DNA of 52,351 nt from Gammaproteobacteria bacterium (GCA_027297435.1 JAPUIA010000189.1:1-52351), one strand, 5' to 3'; counted from the stretch's first letter, positions 25,858 to 33,701 are shown. The notes: generated from the sequence alone by a model not told the origin. Made by a program: numbers and translations.

Positions 25858-26984
25858 CGGTCGTCTCCCCCCTTCACAACCTTCAACGCCCTACGGTACA
25901 AGTCAACGGAGGGCAGTAGCAATAGGCCAGAGGCACCGAGAGCAAAGGCGATGGACACGGTTTTGGCCACCGCTCCGATGACCGGCCCGCCAGCCACTTG
26001 GCCAATCGCATCAGACTGACCGAACATCGAAAACAACGTGGCTTTGGATTGCTCCGGTATGAGGCGGTTCAACCAAGCTGTCTGCAACGGGCCGTACGCG
26101 GAACGGAAGGCCCCTAGCAACCAAAAACACGCGAGTACCGCCAGGAAACCTTGCACGTTGGCGAGAGCCACCACCGAAGCAGCAACGCCGAGCGTCAGAC
26201 TCGCCAATACCCGGGTGAGCATGCGTTGATTTTCGAGTTTCACATAGCGGCGCGCCAACGTCGTCGAGATAAATCCCACCACGTGGGCAACCGCCGCGAT
26301 CAGCCCCCACCACGCAACCGATTGCAGGCCGAAGAGCTCCGGGAACTCGAACAGTTGAATCAGGAACGGCGTGAACAACCGGTCGACGCCCTCGCTGAAC
26401 GCCCCGAACATGGCGGTGATCAGCAACATCAACACCAGCAGCGCACGCCGCCGAATCTGGCGGACACCATCGATGAAGGTACTGCGCATGGCACGCCACG
26501 TGTCGGGCTCTTGCGTGGGTTGAAATACCGCTTCCCGCATTGACAGCCACATCGCGCCAGCCAGCACAAGGAAACCGATTGAGCCCACGACAATCGGCAA
26601 CTGGATGCTCACGTGGCCGAGACCGACGGCGAGACCGATGCCGACGAACGCACCCCCATGGGCAAGCTGAGAGCCCCGTAAGAATCCTCGATTGGCCCGG
26701 TCGACGCCAATTTCGGCCGAGAGCCACGCTGCGTAGGCTCCGCTGATGAAGGTGGCGCCCACGCCCCAAATCACCTGGGACAGCAAAATCACCGTAAACG
26801 TAGGCCACAGCGCCAGCACCAAGAAACCCAGACCCATCATGGCGTGCCCGATGACGACGGAGAGTTTGCGGCTGACGACATCGGCAACCAGGCCGGTCGG
26901 AATTTCGAACAGAAACACCGACAACTCCAACACGGTTCCGACCAAGACCATCTGCAGAGGATCGAGACCGGCCACCTCCACCAT
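25854..26984 (-). CDS. Major facilitator superfamily transporter
   Basis: At least 376 residues with about eleven hydrophobic helices. The loop between helices 2 and 3 is visible as EIPTGLVADVVSRKLSVVIG, the MFS signature (G-x-x-x-D-x-x-x-R-K). Substrate unknown. The first normal start codon, ATG at 26984, cuts the expected first helix: the same frame continues upstream through YRVYIVARIAYAICWTTIV, a good helix 1, back to a TAG at 27080. The only upstream start candidates are rare: ATA at 27068 lies 6 bases after AGGAG. The true start may therefore be 27068, or a base error may hide it. The coordinates given use the conventional ATG. Confidence 0.75.
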   Translation of the reverse strand: MVEVAGLDPLQMVLVGTVLELSVFLFEIPTGLVADVVSRKLSVVIGHAMMGLGFLVLALWPTFTVILLSQVIWGVGATFISGAYAAWLSAEIGVDRANRGFLRGSQLAHGGAFVGIGLAVGLGHVSIQLPIVVGSIGFLVLAGAMWLSMREAVFQPTQEPDTWRAMRSTFIDGVRQIRRRALLVLMLLITAMFGAFSEGVDRLFTPFLIQLFEFPELFGLQSVAWWGLIAAVAHVVGFISTTLARRYVKLENQRMLTRVLASLTLGVAASVVALANVQGFLAVLACFWLLGAFRSAYGPLQTAWLNRLIPEQSKATLFSMFGQSDAIGQVAGGPVIGAVAKTVSIAFALGASGLLLLPSVDLYRRALKVVKGGDDR

Positions 26985-27091
26985 GTATACGAGATTGAGG
27001 GTGACGATGGTCGTCCAGCAGATTGCATAGGCGATGCGCGCAACGATGTAGACTCGATAGCTGTCTATCGGTGACTCCTAACTGCCGATGT

Positions 27092-27517
27092 TCAGCGTTG
27101 CATGACCCGCTTACCGGCAGCCGACAACACGGTGACCTGATCGAGTTCGACGATTACGGCCACGCCATGCTTATCGGCATCGAACTTACGCTCGATAGGA
27201 TGCATCTCAGCGTAGACTCGGTCGCGCGTCGCCTCTTCGGACACGATGTGTCCGCGTCCATTGAAGGTGTAGTAGATTCTGTTGGCAATGTCGCCGTAAA
27301 TGAAGGCGACATACGGATTCTGCGGCAGAGTCTTCAGGAGTGCGCCTTCCGGATTTCTGACCCATAGCGCCAACTCATCGTCGTTGTGTACGTGGGTGCT
27401 ACCGTAAAAGGAAATATGCGGTTTACCCTCCACGTCCACATACGCGCAGGCCATGGTCTTCAAATTATCGATGGCCGTTGCGACGTTGTGACGAATATCG
27501 GCATCGAGCTTGATCAT
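27092..27517 (-). CDS. Pyridoxamine 5'-phosphate oxidase-family flavin-binding protein
   Basis: A 141-residue split-barrel protein. The sequence MACAYVDVEGKPHISFYGS, DELALWVRNPEG and NPYVAFIYGD follows the pattern of PPOX-family FMN or F420-binding proteins, which act as oxidases or reductases on diverse small molecules. It is too short and divergent to be the PdxH enzyme itself. An inverted repeat of 19 bases per arm lies between it and the upstream PanE-like gene. The gene ends 24 bases before the possible distal start of the transporter gene. Confidence 0.72.
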   Translation of the reverse strand: MIKLDADIRHNVATAIDNLKTMACAYVDVEGKPHISFYGSTHVHNDDELALWVRNPEGALLKTLPQNPYVAFIYGDIANRIYYTFNGRGHIVSEEATRDRVYAEMHPIERKFDADKHGVAVIVELDQVTVLSAAGKRVMQR

Positions 27518-27546
27518 GTAGCATCTCCTTTCGTGGCCGTTCGGTC

Positions 27547-27600
27547 AGTGTGGTGTCCCATAAATGCGCAAAACGAAAGTTATTTATGGGACAGCACACT
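27547..27600. repeat. Inverted repeat, 19-base arms, spanning the end of the PanE-like gene
   Basis: Left arm 27547-27565 (AGTGTGGTGTCCCATAAAT) and right arm 27582-27600 are reverse complements with one mismatch in 19 positions, around a 16-base centre. The inner 12 bases of each arm pair perfectly. The right arm contains the stop codon of the PanE-like gene. There is no T-tract, so it is not a standard terminator; a small mobile-element remnant or an RNA processing hairpin are the main options. Confidence 0.75.
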
Positions 27601-28573
27601 CGCTCAGCTCGACCACCAACTCTTGAAAATGTGCGATCGGAACGGACTCGGGAGAGCCCCGCTCAGCGACCAAGCGGCGAGCGATGATCTGCGAAGCCAC
27701 GTTGGCCGGCGTCGGCACCCCATAGAGTCGGCCTAGCTGCACGATCTCGCCGTTCAAGTAGTCGGTCTCGATGTTACCTGTCCCGCGCTTGATACTCTGC
27801 CATGACGAACCGCCTCGACGCTCGAACCCCGGCACGTTACCCAACCGGTAGACGCCATCGGCCCGTGCGCGAACTTCCTCTTTGGTGGCACAGTCGATAC
27901 CCGCGGCGGCGTAACAAGCCAATGCCTCGCGCCGCATCTGGCGCGCCAAGTCTTGCCAGCCATCTTGTGCGCCCACTGCCGCCTGCAAGCTGTTGCCCAG
28001 ATTCATCAGCAGCTTGGCATACTTCTGCCGCATGATTTGCTCTGCGGGCAGCGCACTAAAACCCGCTTGCATCAACGCATCGGTAAGCTCTACCACCGTT
28101 GCATCGATGCCTTGGGGGTAACAGCCCGTGTCCAAGATGCCGCCTTTGCCGACCGCATCGTTCACCACCTCACCGGGATTGAGATGACTCGCCGGAAGGT
28201 TGATCAACATACCGTAGGTTCGGGCAAACCGCCTAAGGGCCGCGCGCTCGTTGGCGACCCCGTTCTGGCAACACACCACCCCAAGCTCGGGCGGAGCGAC
28301 GATCTCCAGATCCTCGAGAGCGCCAACCGTATCCTGGGATTTGACCGTCAACAGCACCAGATCGTCGACTTGCCATTCGATGTCTCGCGGGTGTTCGACC
28401 GTCTCGATGTCGAGCTGTTGACGGGTCTCCGGGGTGATGAAGGTCAAGCCCGACTCTCTCAGCACGCGTGCGTTTTCGCCGCGCGCGATCAATATCACCG
28501 AGTGCCCGGCGAGAAACAAGCGTGCACCGATCGATCCGCCGATACCTCCCGCACCATAGATCACGTAACGCAT
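27584..28573 (-). CDS. Ketopantoate reductase family protein (2-dehydropantoate 2-reductase-like)
   Basis: A 329-residue NADPH-dependent reductase of the PanE/ApbA family. The dinucleotide motif GAGGIGG (7-13) opens the N-terminal Rossmann domain; LLTVKSQDT and VCCQNGVANE continue it; the C-terminal helical domain has the KYAKLLMNLGN segment whose Lys is catalytic in PanE. I chose the ATG at 28573, which gives the usual MRYVIYGAGG beginning; the longer frame runs through the divergent dioxygenase promoter. Family members reduce ketopantoate or other 2-keto acids. Being outside any pantothenate cluster, it may be a paralogue. The final residues and stop fall in an inverted repeat. Confidence 0.85.
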   Translation of the reverse strand: MRYVIYGAGGIGGSIGARLFLAGHSVILIARGENARVLRESGLTFITPETRQQLDIETVEHPRDIEWQVDDLVLLTVKSQDTVGALEDLEIVAPPELGVVCCQNGVANERAALRRFARTYGMLINLPASHLNPGEVVNDAVGKGGILDTGCYPQGIDATVVELTDALMQAGFSALPAEQIMRQKYAKLLMNLGNSLQAAVGAQDGWQDLARQMRREALACYAAAGIDCATKEEVRARADGVYRLGNVPGFERRGGSSWQSIKRGTGNIETDYLNGEIVQLGRLYGVPTPANVASQIIARRLVAERGSPESVPIAHFQELVVELSECAVP

Positions 28574-28643
28574 CGGTGTTCGAACCTCGTTACCGGTGAA
28601 TTTCTTGGATACTATCGTAACTCGACGTTGCGGGAGAGCCACT

Positions 28644-29495
28644 GTGCTGAAACGCGTCCACGGCTACCTGTTCCCTCGTGAAGGAGTGGCGCCTGAAGCG
28701 AGCGTAGAACTGGAGGAACAAGGCTATACGTTATTGCGCGAGGTGCTGTCGCCCGCCGCGGTCGACGCGCTCAGCGACGAGATTGCGACGGTCTACGACA
28801 ACACTCCTCCTGACAACCGGCTGGCGGCGGTACGCGACCCAGAGGAAGATGAAGACTTTCGTTATGAGATGTTCAACCGTAGCGCGACTGCGCAAAAAAC
28901 CATCGCACACCCGCTCATACTGGAAACCATCGAACCTTTGCTCGGCGAAGACTGCCACGTCATCGCCAATACTTGCTGGCGCAACCCACCGCGCGAGACC
29001 CACTCGCACGGCGGCGGCAATTGGCACATCGACGCCGGCCCGCACATTCCCCGGGCGCCGGGCGTTGCTTGGGACGAACGTATTGCCTATCCGATATTCG
29101 TCATCGCGGTACACGTCTATCTAAAGGACTGCCCCCTGGCGTGCGGGCCCACGGGCGTCATTCCCGGTAGCCATAAATCCGGCCAACCGCCTCCATTCGA
29201 TCGGTACGATGACGTGGGCCTGACTTGGCAGGGCCAGGGCGTGGTGCCCGTCATCTGTCAGGCTGGCGACGTCGCCATGTTCGTCTCCGATGTTTGGCAT
29301 CGCCGTTTACCGACCCAAGCAGGCGATCAAGGTCGTCTGTTTCTACAAGTGCACTATGGGCGGCGCGACATCGCTCAACGTTTGCGACCGACCGCGGTCA
29401 GCAATCAGGTTTCGGCGGAAGCCGAAGCGCGTATCGACAGCGATCGGATGCGCACATTGTTGGGATTGCACCGGCCGTTGTTCTACGACGGCTAG
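28644..29495 (+). CDS. Phytanoyl-CoA dioxygenase (PhyH) family oxygenase
   Basis: 283 residues of an Fe(II)/2-oxoglutarate-dependent oxygenase. The metal triad is visible as His128 and Asp130 (NWHIDAGP) with the distal His219 (DVWHRRLP); an Arg after it (QGRLFLQVHY) would bind 2-oxoglutarate. The family hydroxylates branched fatty acyl-CoAs or diverse natural products. I chose GTG at 28644 because GGGAGAG precedes it at 28633-28639; the ATG at 28596 has no such site. It is transcribed away from the PanE-like gene with 70 bases between them. The substrate is not known. Confidence 0.82.
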   Translation: MLKRVHGYLFPREGVAPEASVELEEQGYTLLREVLSPAAVDALSDEIATVYDNTPPDNRLAAVRDPEEDEDFRYEMFNRSATAQKTIAHPLILETIEPLLGEDCHVIANTCWRNPPRETHSHGGGNWHIDAGPHIPRAPGVAWDERIAYPIFVIAVHVYLKDCPLACGPTGVIPGSHKSGQPPPFDRYDDVGLTWQGQGVVPVICQAGDVAMFVSDVWHRRLPTQAGDQGRLFLQVHYGRRDIAQRLRPTAVSNQVSAEAEARIDSDRMRTLLGLHRPLFYDG

Positions 29496-29518
29496 CTAGC
29501 GCGCTATCGCTCGATACG

Positions 29519-29647
29519 CTATCGCAGTAGCCATATCCCGGCGGTGATCGCACATACCATACCCCAGAAAAGATATGGCCCCAGGTACGCGACATACCGC
29601 GCCATGGTCTCGTTGGACTTCAAGAGCCCTTCTCTCTGTCCGTTCAT
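29519..29647 (-). CDS. Candidate 42-residue single-helix membrane miniprotein
   Basis: An ATG at 29645-29647 opens a 42-codon frame ending at 29519, too short for usual gene calling. It is preceded by AAGGGGGACGTCC, giving a G-rich ribosome-binding site at sensible spacing. The product has a charged N-terminus (NGQREGLLKSNETMAR) and one hydrophobic segment (YVAYLGPYLFWGMVCAITAG) ending in Leu-Leu-Arg, as expected of a small single-pass membrane protein. It lies on the strand opposite the dioxygenase gene, whose stop is 24 bases beyond its own. No homologue comes to mind; chance cannot be excluded for such a short frame. Confidence 0.4.
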   Translation of the reverse strand: MNGQREGLLKSNETMARYVAYLGPYLFWGMVCAITAGIWLLR

Positions 29648-29991
29648 GGACGTCCCCCTTACTACGGACTTCTACGGGGGCTGGCCATTTAGGCGTGTCT
29701 TTGACACCTGTTGTGTTATGCGGCCATACCCGATCAGCAACCACTAGGTCGCGTCACCCGGTTGCTCGTTCCTTTTTTACTCCTCGACCTGGTGTCCAGC
29801 AATTTTCTGGCACGAAAAAATGTCCGGCATTTGTAAACCTCGAGTGCCGCCGAAAGCGGCAAAAGCGGCAAAAGTGAAGGAAATATGGATTCGCATCGGC
29901 TAACTTCTTGATGCTGTTGGTGATTTTCCAAACCTTGAATTGTTGAGTCTTGTGCAGGCTTTTTTTCTAACTTTTTTTCTGTATGCTAGGC
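29648..29991. other. AT-richer stretch without a recognisable gene
   Basis: No plausible gene on either strand. The stretch holds GGTGTCC near 29794, a small inverted repeat CCAG/CTGG at about 29800-29815, a tandem repeat at 29853-29871, and two T-tracts at about 29960-29980. Base composition is clearly less GC-rich than the neighbouring genes, which suggests acquired or decaying DNA. Confidence 0.6.
29853..29871 (+). repeat. Short tandem repeat, nine-base unit
   Basis: The unit AAAGCGGCA occurs twice in a row, with a partial third copy (AAAGTG) directly after. It lies in the gene-free stretch and has no evident function. Confidence 0.6.
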
Positions 29992-30079
29992 GCCTCACTA
30001 GCCGGCGCTGTATGTATATACAGTGTATTTCTCCTCGGCAGGGCGAACGCACAAACATGCAGCGCCGGTTAGTTGAGGC
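29992..30079. repeat. Long imperfect hairpin enclosing a LexA-like box
   Basis: The arm at 29992-30010 (19 bases, beginning GCCTCACTAG) pairs with 30060-30079 (ending GTTGAGGC). All 19 positions pair, one of them G-T, with a single extra T bulged in the right arm. The intervening ~49 bases hold an SOS-box-like palindrome at their left edge. The outer ends resemble, but do not match, the complementary heptamers of integron attC sites; no integrase gene is present. Confidence 0.7.
30008..30023. promoter_or_regulatory. Putative LexA (SOS) box
   Basis: CTGTATGTATATACAG fits the gammaproteobacterial LexA operator CTGT-N8-ACAG, including the AT-rich centre seen in strong E. coli boxes. Downstream on the plus strand there is only a 38-codon frame from ATG 30057 to 30173 with no convincing ribosome-binding site; on the other side lies the miniprotein frame about 360 bases away. 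No recognisable DNA-repair gene is adjacent, so its target is unclear. Confidence 0.55.
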
Positions 30080-30175
30080 CAACTTGCAAACCCTTCCTTG
30101 TTATCCAAACAAACCCACAGACACCGTTGGTGCGTTTGTTATGGTCCGTCGAGCAGTCGCTGCCAACACGTAGCG

Positions 30176-31306
30176 CTACGTGTTTCCCAGCACAACACAG
30201 CCGCTGGCACCGAACATGCCACCGACGCCTAGGCAGAGCGAAACCTGGGCGTCCGGCACTTGCGCAGCCGCGGTACCACGAATTTGCCGCACGCTCTCTT
30301 GCAACGCGTACATGCCGTACATCCCTGAGTGCATAAACGACAAGCCGCCGCCGTTCGTGTTTAGCGGTAGGCAGCCACCCGGCGCTGTATTGCCTTCGGC
30401 AATGAACGATCCAGCCTCGCCCTTCTGACAGAACCCGAGATCTTCAAGCCCGTATATAGGCAGGTGCGCAAACGCGTCGTAGACCATCATGTGGTCTACG
30501 TCTGCATGGTTGATCCCGGCATCGGCCATCGCTCGAGATCCGGCGACCCGAAACGCCCGCGAACTCGTCAAGTCTTGCATCTGGCTGATCATCGGCGTCT
30601 CGACACTCTCACCACTACCGAGGATGTATACCGGCGGCTGCGGAAAGTTCTTCGCGCGCTCAGCGGCTGTCAGGATCAACGCGCCACCGCCGTCGGTGAC
30701 GAGACAACACTCTAACAAGTGGAAGGGATAAGCGATCATGCGGGAGTTCAACACATCGTCGACGGTGATAGGGTCATGGAAGCTGGCTCGCGGATTCAAG
30801 CCAGCCCATTGCCGTTGCACGACCGCAACCATGGCCAGCTGCTCGTGCGTCAAGCCAAAATCTTTCATATAGCGCAGCACCGGCAGCGTAAACAGGGTTG
30901 GTGCGCCGACGGGTCCGTACGGCATCTCGAATTGACCCGCCAACGTGGCCGCACCTCCGGGCCGGCCGCCGCGGCCTATGTTTGACCGTCCGCTTTCGCC
31001 GTGGGTGATCAATACCGTCTCGCACTGGCCGCTTTGAATCGCGGCGACCGCGTGGCGTACGTGAATCATGAAGGAACAGCCGCCGACGGCAGTCGCATCG
31101 ACCCAGTGGGGCGTGATGCCCAGATAGTGGGCGACGCCCGTGGGGGACTCTCCGGCGGTCGCCACGCCGTCGATGTCGCCAACCGACAATCCGGCGTCGG
31201 CGAGGGTGTTGAACGCCGCATCGGCATGCAGCTGCAGCTGGCTCATGCCGGGAATCTTGCCGAGTTCGGTGGTTTCCGCGGCGCCAACGATGGCTACGTC
31301 CGTCAC
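30176..31306 (-). CDS. Thiolase-superfamily protein (SCP2-thiolase/Ltp-like)
   Basis: A 376-residue thiolase fold. The N-terminal half has AIVGAAETTELGK and VGGCSFMIHVRHAVAAI; the C-terminal half has HADVDHMMVYDAF, GGCLPLNTNGGGLS and LCLGVGGMFGASGCVVL. This resembles the lipid-transfer/SCP-x group that cleaves acyl or steroid side-chain CoA thioesters, some by retro-aldol reaction rather than true thiolysis. The gene overlaps the DUF35 gene by four bases, a pairing known to form heteromeric acyl-CoA enzymes. The product probably cleaves a beta-keto or beta-hydroxy acyl-CoA; substrate and reaction type are inferred. Confidence 0.85.
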   Translation of the reverse strand: MTDVAIVGAAETTELGKIPGMSQLQLHADAAFNTLADAGLSVGDIDGVATAGESPTGVAHYLGITPHWVDATAVGGCSFMIHVRHAVAAIQSGQCETVLITHGESGRSNIGRGGRPGGAATLAGQFEMPYGPVGAPTLFTLPVLRYMKDFGLTHEQLAMVAVVQRQWAGLNPRASFHDPITVDDVLNSRMIAYPFHLLECCLVTDGGGALILTAAERAKNFPQPPVYILGSGESVETPMISQMQDLTSSRAFRVAGSRAMADAGINHADVDHMMVYDAFAHLPIYGLEDLGFCQKGEAGSFIAEGNTAPGGCLPLNTNGGGLSFMHSGMYGMYALQESVRQIRGTAAAQVPDAQVSLCLGVGGMFGASGCVVLGNT

Positions 31307-31722
31307 GCGCGCGCCTCGGACGGTTTGAAGAGCGGCAGCGTGATGGTCTCCGTCAACTCTTCAAAAGTGACCTGCAACGGCATATCCAGTTCGAGCGCCT
31401 CAGGCGTCTGCGGGCACCCGATGACGTTACTCATCAACGTCGGTCCTTCGGCGAGCTTCACCAGCGCGATTGAGTAGGGCTGCGCCCATGCGGGGTGCGG
31501 GCGTGCATTGATGACATAGCTGTGCAGCGTGCCAAGTCCGCTGGCGGCAAATACCGTTACCGACTTCGAGCTGCACTTCGGGCAGAACGGCCGCGGTGGA
31601 AAATATACCTCTTCGCAATCATCGCAACGCTGCAGACGCAGCTCGCCCACCTTGGTTCCGTCCCAATAATGCTGCGTTTCCGGCGTAGGACGCGGTACCG
31701 GCCTCGACGTTGGGTCAGCCAT
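31303..31722 (-). CDS. DUF35 OB-fold acyl-CoA-associated zinc-ribbon protein
   Basis: 139 residues. A rubredoxin-like zinc ribbon uses Cys33, 36, 47 and 50 (CDDC, CPKC), followed by an OB-fold with GLGTLHSYVINARPHPAW and a C-terminal hydrophobic strand region. Such proteins dock acyl-CoA and partner thiolases, aldolases or hydratases. The start at 31722 follows GGGGGGATTCAC; a longer frame upstream is noncoding. Its stop overlaps the start of the thiolase gene (ATGA), so the two should act as one complex. Confidence 0.88.
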   Translation of the reverse strand: MADPTSRPVPRPTPETQHYWDGTKVGELRLQRCDDCEEVYFPPRPFCPKCSSKSVTVFAASGLGTLHSYVINARPHPAWAQPYSIALVKLAEGPTLMSNVIGCPQTPEALELDMPLQVTFEELTETITLPLFKPSEARA

Positions 31723-31753
31723 GTGAATCCCCCCAAAAAAGCGCACGAGTATG

Positions 31754-32560
31754 TCAGAGCGCGGGCACTGCGGGTAGCGTATCGAGCCACGGAAACGCCG
31801 CGTCCGATACAGCGATGAACTCGGGATTGAGAAACTCGGCTTTGTTGTATTGCATCGGCTCACCGCCGATCTGCCAAACGTCGCCGCCGGCCGCCTCGAG
31901 CACCGCATGCGCCGCAGCAATATCCCACTCGGACGTCGGCCCTAATCGCGGATAGAGATCGGCCTCGCCTTCGGCGAGGATACAGAGTTTCAGCGAGCTA
32001 CCCACCGGCGTTCGATCGACCTTCGGAAACACCTTTTGCAGCGATGCAAGATAGGTGTCTAACCGGTCGCCACCGTGGTGTCGACTCGCAACCACGGTGA
32101 CGCCGTTTGAGGTTCGCATTTTGCGACCGCACAGCCGGGTCATCTCATCCCCGATGTACCGTTCACACGTTCCGGCACGCACGTCGCCGACGTACACTTT
32201 GTTTTGCACCGGCACGCCGACGAAACCAAGCACCGGATGGCAGTCTTCTATGAGCGCAATGTTGACGGTGAACTCACCGTTTCGATTGACGAATTCTTTC
32301 GTTCCGTCCAACGGATCGACTAACCAGTAGCGCTGCCATCGCCGCCGTTCCGAGTAAGCCGGTGGCGCGGATTCCTCGGAGAGCACCGGTATGTCCGGGG
32401 TCAGCGCTCGAAGTGTCGACTCGATAATTCGGTGAGCCGCGAGATCGGCCAGCGTCAATGGCGATGCATCGGCTTTGACCTGTACCTTGAAATCGCTCGC
32501 ATATATCTCCAAGATCGCCTCACCGGCACGACGGGTCAGCTCGATCAGATCAGTCTTCAA
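31754..32560 (-). CDS. cysQ: 3'(2'),5'-bisphosphate nucleotidase CysQ
   Basis: 268 residues of the inositol monophosphatase fold. The metal-binding signature DPLDGTKEFVNRNGEFTVNIA is complete apart from usual variation (given here in two overlapping parts: DPLDGTKEF and NGEFTVNIA), with an upstream Glu pair in LSEESA and the late Asp in WDIAAAHAVLEAAGG. It removes the 3'-phosphate from PAP, the toxic by-product of sulfate assimilation. The start is TTG at 32560, overlapping the nudE stop (TTGA). nudE-cysQ adjacency is common in gammaproteobacteria. Confidence 0.92.
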   Translation of the reverse strand: MKTDLIELTRRAGEAILEIYASDFKVQVKADASPLTLADLAAHRIIESTLRALTPDIPVLSEESAPPAYSERRRWQRYWLVDPLDGTKEFVNRNGEFTVNIALIEDCHPVLGFVGVPVQNKVYVGDVRAGTCERYIGDEMTRLCGRKMRTSNGVTVVASRHHGGDRLDTYLASLQKVFPKVDRTPVGSSLKLCILAEGEADLYPRLGPTSEWDIAAAHAVLEAAGGDVWQIGGEPMQYNKAEFLNPEFIAVSDAAFPWLDTLPAVPAL

Positions 32561-33102
32561 CTAACGCTCCTTACCGCCTGTCTAGCGAGACACAGCGCCG
32601 CAATGGCGCGCGCCTCGGCGAATTCGGTGCCGGTAATCAATGCATCCATTTCCGTGACGGGCCAGCGCACCAGCTCTGGCGCGACGGGTTCGTCTCCTTT
32701 TAAGCGTTCGGGGTAGAGATCTTCGGCCAACATCACGTTGATGGTAAATCCCATGTGCCCCGGCGCCAGGTTCAGTCGTTTGAGAAAGCGCAACTTACGC
32801 GCGCCGAAGCCAATCTCTTCTTTCAACTCGCGATTCGCCGCCTCCTCGAGGCTTTCCCCAGGCTCGGCTGCACCCTTCGGCAACGTCAGCTGCATCTCGT
32901 GAAAACCCGCCGCATACTCGCGAATCAACATAAGCTCGCAAGCTTCGTTCACCGCGACGACGATCACCGCCGGTGGCCCTTGGGCAGGCAAACGTTCATA
33001 GGTTCGCTCGACGCCATTGCTGAACTTCAGGTCGACCTCCTCGATGGTGAAGAAGCGGCTCTTGGCGAGCGTGCGTGTCTGTAGGATCTGTGGCACCGCC
33101 AT
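32557..33102 (-). CDS. nudE: ADP compounds hydrolase NudE (Nudix family)
   Basis: 181 residues. The Nudix box is GAAEPGESLEEAANRELKEE followed by IGF, giving the G-x5-E-x7-RE-x2-EE-x-G pattern that binds magnesium. NudE hydrolyses ADP-ribose, NADH and diadenosine compounds. I chose the ATG at 33102, six bases after GGGAGG; two further Met codons lie upstream in the same frame but leave no ribosome-binding site. Its stop overlaps the cysQ start. The divergent hslR gene begins 78 bases away. Confidence 0.9.
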   Translation of the reverse strand: MAVPQILQTRTLAKSRFFTIEEVDLKFSNGVERTYERLPAQGPPAVIVVAVNEACELMLIREYAAGFHEMQLTLPKGAAEPGESLEEAANRELKEEIGFGARKLRFLKRLNLAPGHMGFTINVMLAEDLYPERLKGDEPVAPELVRWPVTEMDALITGTEFAEARAIAALCLARQAVRSVS

Positions 33103-33180
33103 CTCATGCCTCCCTGTCAAAGCCGCATTATAGGAAGATAAGTGGTATACCTATCCAGATGATCGATTGGTTTATGGTCG

Positions 33181-33567
33181 GTGAGCGCTAAGGTACGGCT
33201 CGACCGGTGGCTGTGGGCGGCACGTTTCTTCAAGACGCGAGCCCAAGCCAAGGTCGCCATCGATGCGGGTCACGTACGGCTGAACGGCAACCGCGCCAAA
33301 ACCGCGAAAGAGATCGGCCCGGGCGATGAACTGGACTTTCGACGCGGCTGGGCCACCCGGACGGTCATCGTAACCGCCATCGCACAACAGCGCGGCAACG
33401 CCACCGTCGCGGCGACCCTGTATGCAGAGACGCCCGACAGCATCGAGCGTCGTGAGGCCGAGGCCGCGCGGCGGCGCATGGAGCGGGCGGGACTCAAAGT
33501 GCCGGACACGAAACCCGACAAACGCGATCGCCGGGCCCTGAAGCGGCTGCAGCAATCGGCGGAGTGA
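33181..33567 (+). CDS. hslR: Heat-shock protein Hsp15 (S4 RNA-binding)
   Basis: 128 residues with an N-terminal S4 domain: VRLDRWLWAARFFKTRAQAK and then HVRLNGNRAK. A highly basic C-terminal helix (EAARRRMERAG, KPDKRDRRALKRL) follows. Hsp15 binds free 50S ribosomal subunits carrying a nascent chain and helps recycle them after heat stress. The start is GTG at 33181. The gene is divergent from nudE, an arrangement seen in related genomes. Confidence 0.92.
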   Translation: MSAKVRLDRWLWAARFFKTRAQAKVAIDAGHVRLNGNRAKTAKEIGPGDELDFRRGWATRTVIVTAIAQQRGNATVAATLYAETPDSIERREAEAARRRMERAGLKVPDTKPDKRDRRALKRLQQSAE

Positions 33568-33701
33568 TGGGCCGTTTTTTAAGCCAATCGCGTCTCATCC
33601 GCCGATCCACCAAACCGGAAAATCCCAGCGTATTCGCCTCTTCCATCCCGCGAGAAGATTCGATTACATTCCCTTACATTGAAGATATGCCTGACTTTTA
33701 T

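Noticed and set aside
29992-30079. Integron attC site
   Set aside because: The complementary ends GCCTCAC and GTTGAGGC do not match the R-box consensus, and no integrase or cassette array is present.
30057-30173. A 38-codon frame after the SOS box
   Set aside because: No convincing ribosome-binding site and no protein-like pattern; it overlaps the right hairpin arm. Kept only as a comment on the regulatory site.
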